NCBI RefSeq assembly: GCF_037975245.1
Contig: NC_092582.1
Span: forward strand, 13,576,077 to 13,640,076
DNA from: Apostichopus japonicus
Lineage: Eukaryota; Echinodermata; Holothuroidea; Aspidochirotida; Stichopodidae
Length of the DNA: 64,000 bases
Reading direction: 5' to 3'
Shown here in pieces: positions 39,719-51,300 of this stretch. The position numbers were made by a program, and so were the translations under genes. The notes beneath the pieces were generated by a model, which did no database searches, was not told the origin of the DNA, and worked only from the letters and a program-made list of their open reading frames with translations. Each line of letters begins with the position of its first letter. Position 1 is the first letter of the stretch.

Positions 39719-41299
39719 TAGCTAGCAAATTCGTACAGAGTACCAAACCCAAACTTGAGTTATTAATCTCTGCAAGTATGCCCGGTTATCCGACAGCAGT
39801 AACCTCAGATAATGTATCGTCTACCCACCCCCTCCCCTACCCACATTTACTAGTGCCACAGTACCGCACACTGCGATAGGGAGTCGCACGTATACAACAC
39901 TAGTCTGAACAAAGAAAACATGAGAAGGTATAATTTCAAAGATTCCAATGTATTCATCCGGGTCAATGTCCAATCGAGTATCACCCACCGTTATGGAAGA
40001 TTTACCCAAGTTTGCTTGTGTAACAATTACGAATGTTGAGGTTGGTACAAATACGCATAAAGTAATGCAAGTGCAAATAGCAGCAGCATGCATGAAGATA
40101 GCAAAGTAAATCGTATATAATTGAAGCCGGTTGTAACCTGGCTTCAATTTAATTACATATTTATATTTCGTTTTCAGTGCAATTGTAACATGATGTACCG
40201 TCTCTTCTTTATAAGCATTTGAGCGGTTAAGCTTCAGTCCACTTTATACCTAAGTTCACCCAGATAGAACCTATGTGGGTGGGATGGCTGAGTAAGTTCG
40301 TTGAGCTAAAGTTGTGTTATCATATCTCCAGACATATAAATATATAGGTTTTACATTGTCAGTCATAATATTTCCCTAGACTAAGCTTTGACATATCTAG
40401 GTAGTGTACGTCAGTTGGGAGATGGCACTGATTTCCCACATTACAAAAGGAAAATTTTTGGCACTTAATTCGTTAAAAAAATGTGGCCCTGAAAGCCCCT
40501 GAACCAATCTCATATTTTAGGCTATGAGTGGGTCATACATTTATCAGTATGAATAATTTATGCAGTGGTTTTGGTATTACCCCCTCTATTTTGATGACAA
40601 TAATAATAGTAAACATATGTGGAACACATTCATTGTATACGGATACATTACAGCGCAATGTCGAATGAGACGATACTGTGTCAGGGGCGTCGGAGCCGGT
40701 ACGGCGACAAAAAAAAAAAGAAAAAAAAGTAGGACTAAAAAAAAAAAAGGCAAAAAATAAAGAACCAAAATGAAACATACTTCATAATGTGTTTCAGAAG
40801 ATTATTCGGGTGGCAGGGGTCTTGTTTCAAGCTCGGGAAGTGCCATTTCCTGTAATCTGGGAGACATTTTTTTCAAAATTTTCTCCAAATAGTTTCACCA
40901 GTCAAAAACAGCTTTTCTTTTGGATAATGTATATGATGAAGAATGCATTTTCAAGTTCCATAATTAACACAGAGCCCTGGGATTTATATACCCCTCTATA
41001 CACCGTTCACCTTCTCGTGTATCCTCATATGGCATTTTTTACCACCCTGTGACATGCGGACATTTATTTGAGCTACCGCAGATGGTTTCACATAGTAACA
41101 TAAAATACCACAGCTCTAGCTTTTTCTTTCAAGTTAAAATAAATTGCTGATCTGTTAGCCTTTCTAACTGTGTTGAGATTTGTAGCATAATTACACTCCC
41201 CAAATGGGCAGCTATTCTGTCGAAACACGTGTGGAACGGTGTGTGTAAGCAGCCACATCGCACAACAACAACATTCAACACAGCACAGTTGCATCAGAT

Positions 41300-41370
41300 G
41301 ACATTGATAACACAAGAGTGATCAGTTGAGGGTCGGACATACGTACCACATTTGCTTCTTCATTTACGAG
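41300..41370 (+). other. ASS1: Candidate non-coding first exon of ASS1
   Basis: A consensus donor (TTTACGAG|GTAAGTTT) follows 41370, and an acceptor (CTCTTTCCAG) at 42158 precedes the start-codon exon. The two would define a 788-bp intron in the 5'UTR. The transcription start is unknown, so the left edge is arbitrary. No clear TATA box was found. Confidence 0.4.
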
Positions 41371-42177
41371 GTAAGTTTACGTTTCTGCAAAACACAACTG
41401 TTTTGTAAATCGAAATAGGGCACTTTTAAGGTCAGAAATAGGCTATGGCCTGGTACTAGGCTAATAATACTATTAATCAAATGAAAAGGAGTTAAACCCC
41501 CGGTCGACCTCGCGAGAGGTCCTAATACTATATAGTAGTGCCTTTAAGTTAAGCCTTGTCTACATTACAACTACAACTACAAGTACAAGGCCATACAAAA
41601 GTAAACACGAGTTAGACGTGCCTAACTAGGCGAACTGGAGTAAAGTTGTTGACAAGTGCACCTTATGTTCTGTTGTTGTTGTTGAATTTGTAACGTTACA
41701 TTACATCCTTATCATAATGTTGGGATTGGGATTGTCTGATTACTAGTGTCCATAGTTCATATAGGCTGTGGTAAGAAAGGAGTGGCAAGAAAGAAAAAAA
41801 AGCAACCAGGCATTAGGGTTATCCAGTTATTTCCAGCATGTTATCAGTGTGTTTCCATACAGGCCTTGCCTAGCTTAGCATATATACAAAAATTTGTGCA
41901 AACCAAAGATGAAACTTCTGCATCGTTATAAACCATAGCTTATAGTTAGTCCTAGCTCATGTTTTTATTAAGTGGCATGTGAAAGCCATTTGGACATGTA
42001 TGAAATAGAGAATACAGGACTTGACTGCAAATGTTCCTTAGCTTGTGCTAAATCTATGCATGTACAATATAAAATTAAGAAAGAGGTTGGTGACTGTCCC
42101 TGTTGAAGTGTCATAGCAAATTTACATTGCTACAATTGCCATTTTATTCTCTTTCCAGCGATTAACATTTAAAGAAG

Positions 42178-42315
42178 ATGGCAGAATCTCCTGCAAAAAA
42201 GGCAAGGGCTCAAAGCGAAAAAGGAATTGCTGTCTTGGCTTACAGTGGTGGACTAGATACATCCTGTATTTTACTCTGGCTTATTGAGCAAGGTTATGAA
42301 GTGGTGGCCTATACT
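42178..42315 (+). CDS. ASS1: ASS1 coding exon 1
   Basis: Residues 1-46, ending in phase 0 at donor ATACT|GTAAGT. It has a basic N-terminal extension ([16 protein letters not shown]), then the ATP-binding AYSGGLDTS motif and the first helix. The exon itself starts at 42159 with a 19-nt 5'UTR segment. Confidence 0.95.
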
Positions 42316-45300
42316 GTAAGTAACTCTTTATATTCATGAGCAGAAATAATGAGCTGTCAGAACTTTACAAGGTATTATATATGAAGGGTTTTTGGTTTCT
42401 TAGTTTATCTTCAGCCTTACCCCCATTGGAACTAAAACATTCCCTCCTATTCCCACTCCACCATTGTATAATAAATGGATCCACTAGTCCTACAGTAGAA
42501 ATAAGGCATATCTATGCAAATTATGTCAGGTTCACCCACCCCAAGTTATCTTTCCTCTAGGCTCTAGTGCTTCTTAATGCTAATACTGGCCGTACTGCTC
42601 AGAGAGTAAAATAATTTTTCAGTCATGAAGTCACTTTTTGATCAAGTACAGTATTGATACATCAGGGTTAACCTGGGCAATTCTGGAGCTTTCAAGGGCT
42701 CTTTTCTATCTTTAAATTAGGCCAGAATTTTGTGTGAGTGTTTTGTGTTGGTCTCATTTCTTATGAGTATATTGCATTAGCCCGCAATTGTACATAATTG
42801 ATGAAAATTAATTAATAAAATGTTAAGTTTCATGAGTTGGAACATTTGGTTCTTTGAATCATAAATAAGTGGCTCCATGTCTTTAGTAGGCTGTGCTAGT
42901 ATATTCTGGTCACTGTCAACATACATATTCAGACCTTATAGATAAACAAAAAAATAGATATGGAGGCATAGTTTTTTACAATTTTAGCCACTTGCAAAAT
43001 AATGCAAATGCTTAAAAAGAGCCCCTGGTTACCAAAATCAAGTTCCCACTTGCATTTACCTTAATTACCAGTGCTGTGGCCGAGTGGAAAAATGCGGTGG
43101 CATTTGAAGCAATGAGGCTTAGCAATCCGGAGGTTCCGGGTTCAATTCCGCCTGGGTCATTGTAAGGTGTGTTTTTCATCAAGAGCAATGTACAGTTTTC
43201 CCATCTGAAATGACTGTCTAAATTGAAAAGATTCCAAATTTGAGTTAAATTGTTGAATTGGAAGCCGCCTGATGTGTAAGTTTTAATCCATAAGCCGTTG
43301 CGGGTTTCTCCCACATTTGTGGTCGCTTCAGCGGACGTCGTAAAAATAATTGCTGGTAATATTAAATATTGTTAAATTATAGCACATACCATGATACCAG
43401 TTACTGTACAGGGACGTAGGGGCAGTTCAATAATATAAACGCTGGTAAATAAGCAGTAATACAAGGCTTATCTTTAGAAGCTTCGATAATCATGTCAATT
43501 TTTCAAATGATTATTGTGTACCTTACATCTACTGGCCAAAAAAATATGCTTTTTCCCTTCTACTGACAAACAGCGAAATCCACAGCCATTTAACCAGTAA
43601 ATAAGCCAGACTTTTGAGACTTCAATATCCTAGGTGTTACAAGTCTGGTATTTGGTGCTGGCCATGCCCACACACTGTAATCATTTGCAATATGTTTGAA
43701 ATATTGCTGCATGAAAGAGTCTGTACTCTGTACCCACCCAAAGGCAATCCAATAATTAATCACAAACTTCAACACCTAATTACATTTTCTAACCGCTGAT
43801 TTGATTTTTCATTGTGTTATTGATTTATCGTGGGTGAAAAAGTACTGTTTGCAAGGTAGTTAGTATGAAATTAATATAAAGGTGGCCTCTGGGTACTTGG
43901 TAAGCCTTAAGCAGTGAATCTGTATGCAAATTATGGTTTGATGAAAGTGATTGAGGATGTCTGGTTTTAGTGTCTAGGTTTGCGATGTGAATTTTACGGT
44001 GTGTCAGTGCTTAACAATGTTTCTTCATGTGGTAGTTAAAGCCTGCACTACAGCACTGCACAAATTATGCATTCTCTGCTATACTGTAGATACATACAGT
44101 TGTTGTACATAAGTTGTACAATCGCATCATTTAAACTGGCAAACTGTCAGATATGGACCTTGTGAATTCATCTGTCTGTACCAGATGAAAAGATTAAATG
44201 GGACAAATATGCCTATTTTTGTTTACTTTCCCCCAAAAAATCTGTGACATGATAGATATATATAAACATACAACCTGCACTCCTGTGCATGGTGCTCAGT
44301 GTGTCTAATGATATTTAAAGGCTTGAAGAATTATAACAAAATGTTTGGGTTAGTGTTAAACTGGAAACTATTAGAAATAATCTTGGTGCGAGGAAGAACA
44401 AAAATGTTAGGAAAATGCTATAAGGGATAATCTATGTTATAAAATAAAAGTAATCATTGTTGATAGCATTTCCTTTAAAAATGTATAGTTATAACATGAG
44501 GATGAAGACACATTAAATTTTATCAATAGAAAGAATAAATGTCACTAATATTGAAAACATAAAAGCAGCATCTTTCAACATTGAGTTACAGTATATATGG
44601 AAAGCAATTTTGGGTTTGAATAAGTACATTTGATATTAACTGCAAGCTGTACTGAGTCGATTTCCTGCATGTTAATTTACTTTCTTTAGGACTGAGTTTA
44701 AGTCAGTGGTTTATATATGAATGAAAGACAATCCACTTAAACTTCAAATAAGGACAGAACTTTCAAGGAAGGTGTTGTCATGTACATAAACTTGAATGCT
44801 AATATAAAAGAAATTATACATTTTCCCCCCTATTTTATTAATAAACATATTAATTTGTTAATTATGATTATCTTTTTGGCAGGCTGATGTTGGCCAAGGT
44901 GATGACTTTGAAGCAGTAAAGAAGAAGGCAATGCAGTGTGGTGCCAAAAAGGTAGGTCGAGGAGTGTGTGTTGTTTTAATGTAAAGTGCATTTCTGATAT
45001 ATATATATATATATACCCTCTTAATTTTCTGCTCCCGATATCATTTTCCCAAACCAGCCTAAATAACGATAATGATCATGAAATTTTATGTGAAAAACAC
45101 AAACGAGACTTACTATTCATCCATGACATGAATCATAAATGATGCTGGTAAGTTGGCAACCAATGAAATTGACATGATAAGGTGGATAGTAATTTTGTTT
45201 GTATAGGTTTGCTCCGGTTTTTAACTGTAAGTTGGTTGATAAATTGCTTGTCAGAAATGAAGGTATAAAGAGTATGTTTTATTGACACTACTTTAAGTAT

Positions 45301-48300
45301 TATCATGGATTCATGGTGCATTGGGTACTGCTTGTTTTGACTGGATTTAATCATATGATATATTAAAATATTGTATGTCAGGGAGGTGGGAAAAGGTCTC
45401 AACGAACCTTGTGAGGAAAAGCCAGAAATTTTACCATTCATTGTGGTACCATTGATTATAAGTCTAAGAGTATGATGAATTGGGGTTGAATGGTGGGTAG
45501 GGGTGGGAGAATTGATCATTCATGATCAAGTCCCCCCCTCCAACCTCCCTGGCTGGTGGAGTGGAAGACAATGTCGTGGAGTGGAAAGTCACATTCATGA
45601 ATAATGACAAAAATTATAGAAACTAATTTTTTTTTTAATCGCAATCGGACAAACTTCAAATTAAACTTGCTCGTATACTCTGAAACTTAGACAACATGAG
45701 TGCTGCTTGATACACTTACAGTATAGACATCTCAGTCAGAATATGAAATCCCAAGGAAAAATCTAAGTTGTCAAAAGAAGAGTTTAATAAACAAGCATAA
45801 TTTCACAGCTGTCAGATCTGACAAGCAATAAAAATTGTCTTTTTTTGTCAGTTTTTATATTCAAGTATCTCCTCGTTTCTGTTCCTCTTTTATGGTAGGG
45901 TATGGGGTGGGTTGAGGTTGAGCAGGGATGCAGCCTGAGCCTCCTACTGTTATTCAATGTAGCCTGGGTTAGGGAGTGGTAGCGCTGTTTTTTATTCTTT
46001 AATTAATAGAGATGACTCATTTAAAGCAGGCCAAAATTGTGCAGTTATGTATCTGCTTTTATATCCCATAATTATTCCAATATGACTTTTTTTGTTCGTC
46101 CCCAAGCATATATCAGTAACTTTGATCACCAATGGATAAATTTGCCGTTGAAGGGCAAAATGATTTAAAAAAATATCCTACCTCCTCAATCCAATCCTTC
46201 AAACCACCGTAGCTGTCAAGCTTGCATGACGTTGCTATAGCAACATATTGGTTGAGAAGATCAGTGTGAGAGTGTTTTCAGTGTTGTTGTTATGAGTTTT
46301 GAGTAAAAAGCATCTTTTAGTTATCATCGTTCAATTGTATTAGGTTCCTACCAAAATGAAGAGCATTTCTCCTTTATCTTAACAACTGTCAAGCTGTCAA
46401 ATTTTGATGACAAACAAAAAATACAACAAATGAGATAAAAGTCACGAAAGTGAGATGTTTTTGCTTGGGAAAATACCTGCTTGCATTCAGTATCAGAATT
46501 GTTAAAAAATTCGCGCTCAAAGTTAAAACGGTAGCATAGCACTGAATGTACATTACTTATGGTAGGAGATACAAATCCAATCATCGTTATTGGACATACA
46601 GGGATGTGCTCAGGAATGTTTGAGTTCTGGGCGGGTTTGTGCGGTAGTGTGATCCACGTCCTGGGGAAGGGTTCTAAGGGGACAGGGGGTGGGATGCCCC
46701 CTCCCCTTTTTCTTGTGCAAGTATGCTTAGATCACAAATGGTGTTATTTTTTCCCTATTCTGGAGCTAACTTCCCATATTTTGGTAATGGTAAAAGTTGT
46801 TAAATTAATCAACAAAAATAGTGCCGGGTGGATATGCTTAAAATAGTGTTTGTTTGTGCTGGGTGGCATTCAGAACTGCTGGGCGCAGCCGCCTGAAATA
46901 TGTGCAGACTACAGATCTGACATTCTAAATCCCAATAAATGAATGTGATACAGATTATCGTAATCACAAGTCCTGTTTTAATGTTTTCGTAGCACCACAA
47001 GATTTTACCTTGGTACTCTTTTTGATCTTCATTTGTTTCCTGACATGTTCATTTAACTTCCTCCGTCTAGAAAACATTGAAGTTTCCAGGTGTTTGAATA
47101 TCTGCGGTACATACAAAATACATCCTGTATCATCATAATGAATGAAAAATGCAGTTCCCACAAAAAGTGATAAGATGGTAATTGCTCAGTTTACAGTAAT
47201 TTGCTATAATATATAAGTGACAGCGCATTGAACTTTCTAGCAGGTCAGAGACCTGTGTTACAGTAGACAATAAATTAATAGAAGTCTGGATTGTAGAGCA
47301 CCTAGCTGTAAATGTTACTGTAGGTATACACTACACAAAAATCGTTTTATCATGGAACCATGCAACATGCTGAGCCTGAGATTTGTTAAAATTACCCAAA
47401 ATGTTATTTCTGAAGAACTAAACCCTCTATTAAATACCCCAGTGCAAAGGGGAAAACATTCTGGAGGAATGTATGATTAATAATTTCATCCTAATTTTTA
47501 CCATCTACTGTAGTTCCTTTGCCTGGCATCTCTTTGAAAAATAGTAGGCTTTTTTTTAAGGTAGTCTGAATATATTTCCTGATCACATGACGTACAGTAT
47601 AGTATGTGGTTGTTAGTGGAACACCCATAGGGATTGAAATAATGTGACAATTTTTACGTGAATACAATAGTAATTTAGTACAGTAGTATCTAGAAGTTGT
47701 CAGCCATTACCTTAAAATGTGAGCCCAAGCTCAACATGCAAAAAGAGTGATAAGTAGCGTTGGTTCCCCTTGAAATTGGGGCCATGCATCATGACCATGG
47801 TCCCAATAGGGTCATGACCATGGTCCCATGGATAGGGTCTCAAATAAGCTACTGTAAGACTTCCTGATCCTTGGGTCTCTCAACTAAAATAAACCACTAC
47901 CTGTGTGACGGTCATCTTTGACTTCACAAGACTGGCTGACATTAGACTACAGCTTGGTCCACCAAAGAGAACCTATGTAGGTAACACAGTTCTTATTGTA
48001 TGTGTACGGTAGGATGTGGTATAAATAAATTTCTGTGGTCCGAGCTACTGTATCATACTGCACATCATAGAAACAGCTCTCCACATAAATCCCTTGTGAA
48101 GCTTTATACTGAAATATCTTTAACTGTTCTATAACCAACCTTGAAAGATATATAGATTGAACTTGAAGCAATTACTAACTTGGCTATTAGCCTTTGTAGA
48201 TTAGCCTAATCTACAAAGTTATTCAAATCGCACATCGGCTCTGTGAAGGAGAGACAATTGTTCAATCAAGTGATTAGAAAAAAGCAGAAGAAAAATTTTC

Positions 48301-51300
48301 AAGAGTACTTGATTAAATTCTGTCTTGATGATGTATTTTTCTGCATGATGTCAAACAGTTTGACTGTTATACTATTAATCAAGTAATAGAAATACACCAT
48401 TCTAAGGACTCTTTCGTCGTAAGCTAATTTGGAATGGCCTAATTTCTCCAGCAGAGAGCTGTTCACAATGATTGGTCTCCTTGTGCAGTACAGTATGTGG
48501 AAGTGTATTGTACTGTAAGACACTTGAAGGCTGTTCATCCTGACTTATGTATGTGGAAGAGGGTGGTGAGAGAGGTGGGAGAAGGGGGTGGGTTTGTGTA
48601 TCCTGCAGTATCTTGATGACCATATTCATTGCTACTATAATGCTACACTAGTATTAAAGTAAGTACTCAATGCTAGGATGGGATTGATTACATTGCAAAA
48701 ATGTTACATATGCAAAATGGGCAAACTGCTACAGTATGTACGTGCACAGATGAATTGTAGAACATGCATCTTTCAAACCTACTACACAATATTTGAAGTC
48801 TAATATACAGGTATTCCCTGAATGCACTTAATACCAGCCGAATGGTTGTAATATTAAGTACTGTATGTGTATACTGTAGTACTGCAGGAATCTTGGTTGG
48901 ATATAGGCTATACTGTTGCTGTACTCTGTACTTCATTGTGTAAAAATGTCCTATTGCAGACCTTGATCAGATAGGATACAGTTTTCACCCAGTTAACACA
49001 ACCTTGCTAGCAGACAACTAAGTACATGTATTTCTTCACAGTGTCATCACTATGTAGAATTCTGTTTAAATATTTAATCTTTAATGCCAAGGCTTGTGGA
49101 ATGATTTCATGTAGAATATTCCATATGTAATCGATAAAGGGGGGGGGGAGTTATCATATTACTATTGCCTCTGGATGAAATTTTCAATGTTTGAAACTAT
49201 CTATGTCCTGTCCAAATTTTCCTTGTATTCTGTTGCCCTTGACTTAAACAGTCCTAGATGTACTGCAGTATAGAATTAGAGAATCTGCTGATATTTACTT
49301 CACTCCTCGCTTACCTGTCTCCCACTCCACATCTGCACTTTCCAATCTACCTAAATACAGATTGGAACGATTTAGGATTTCATTTTTTAGATTCTTGAAT
49401 ATCCTCCTCCTAGAGTACTTACTGTACGGTAGCTATGCTCATGACATAGTTTAGCTGATATTGTATAGTAGACTTGCTGTTGATGTACAGGTTCATAAAA
49501 TAAGAACTCTGTTGTAGGATATGCCGAGCAAAATTAATACCTATACCCCTCTCTCCCTCCCTGTCGTGATCCCGCTTCCGTACAGGGTATAGACAAAATA
49601 ATAAAACACATTCAATACGCGTAGGTGAGATTACAGTATACTTCTCTTCTATTCGGTGGTTCGTGTATAACTGATATGACATAGGTGACCTCGGGGTAGA
49701 TATATCTTATGGAATATATATACAAGTGACCTTATAGAGTATAGAATATATGCCAGTCGTTTAGTTAATCTATTACACTCCCCCACACTCTTCCCCCACA
49801 CTCTTCCCCCTCCCACACCCCCTAGAATAAAAAACATGAAAGAAAGAAGAAGAATGAAAGATGATATTTATTTAAGGTGTGTTAAAAGTTGAATAGATCT
49901 GCAAACTGTTTTACAAGAGTTGAACATACATTACTGTACTACTCCCTATTGAAATTTTCTATCTGTGTAGAAGGTGATCATGTATGAGAAAGTCCGCATA
50001 ATACAATTTTTTGGTCTTGATTTATGAGGTAAACAGAGTACTTTACTGTCCTTCGAAGTATTAAATACCAATAACTCTTCTAGTGTACTTTTCCCCATGG
50101 CTCAATATATAACTAGAGGGATTTCACTTTTACGATCCAGATGGTGAGATATTACAAACCGTCTTCTTCTTTTCAATCGTTTTGTAATTTCCTTTTTTAG
50201 TAAGAGAGCTCCGGGGATGAGATTTCATCTCTCTCTCTCTCTGCCTCTCTCTGCCTCTCTCCTGATTAATCACAAAGTTGTAATATTCTAGCTGGCTCTC
50301 AGCAATTTTCTTTTGCTTTTGGTGAAATTGATTTCTGAGCCTTTCTGTTGACATGTGTTTACGATTCCTCCTTGAGAGGGCACTTTGTAGAATTTGTGTG
50401 TAGGACTGCTCGATAAGAATGTAGATATGTCGGAGCTGCGTTCAACAGTTGGGGTGGTGTGTATTTCCTAGACAGTTCAGAATTGGAAGGAATGGAAGAG
50501 AGACACTTACTTTGTTGCCTGCTTTATGCATACATGTACAGTACTCTACTCCTTCAGTGCTATGAATAAATTATGCTAATTATGTAATACACAGTGTAGG
50601 ATAGTGACGTTCCTACACAGACCAGTATTACTGTACAGTACTGTACATGGCGTGAGCATTCAACGTTGTTATTCAAAGTTATTCTATCTATCTATCAAAT
50701 GGGATAAATATTTTTCCAAGGTAACTAATGACAATAGAAACCAAAAGTATTTTTGCAAAAGCACTATTCTGCAGGTGCTTGGCTGTTTGATTTTGCTGGT
50801 AATATTATCCTACTTGAAAAACCAACTGGAAATATTAAATTTGAGATATTTCAAACATCTGTACATGTAAAACAGTACCTTGTTGTTCAGATTTAGTGGT
50901 TACTTGTTACACATGGTAACAGAGCTTACTGTACATTTACTCAGATGTGACTTGTACTCTAAAGAATAAACAGATTTCTTACTTTATAGTACTGTATAGT
51001 CGCCTCAGTCTTTGGGTGATTCATAGTTCCACTCACCATTCATTCGGCAGCCGGGGGGGGGGGGGGGGGTTTGTTGTTGATTTTCAAAGCTGTTTAGTTT
51101 TCTATTTATTTGATTAAGTCCATCAGAAATACAGATTTCTTACTTTATAGTCCTGTATAGTCGCCTCAGTCTTTGGGTGATTCATAGTTCCACTCACCAT
51201 AATCATTCATGGGGATGGCCGGGGGGGGGGGGGGGGTTTTGGTGATTTTCAAAGCTGTTTAGTTTTCTATTTACTTGATTAAGTCCATCAGAAATATTGT

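Larger units (their letters stand above)
29161..41300. other. Intergenic DNA between the divergent EGF-repeat and ASS1 genes
   Basis: No supported gene lies here. Contents are a poly-G-bearing repeat fragment at 31163-31520 similar to one at 27845-28165 (both end near CTCAAATCAAAGTCAC or a close variant), the minisatellite at 32348, an AT array at 34146, a tRNA-like repeat at 35761, a GA run at 36401-36420, a hairpin at 38666-38693 and a SINE at 39491. Weak hydrophobic reading frames exist (for example 39821-40147, minus) but lack convincing start or splice signals. Confidence 0.5.

Noticed and set aside
41088-41315. Cysteine-rich minus-strand ORF just upstream of ASS1
   Set aside because: No ATG at its start; the cysteines come from CAACAACA-like sequence. 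It overlaps the likely ASS1 promoter.
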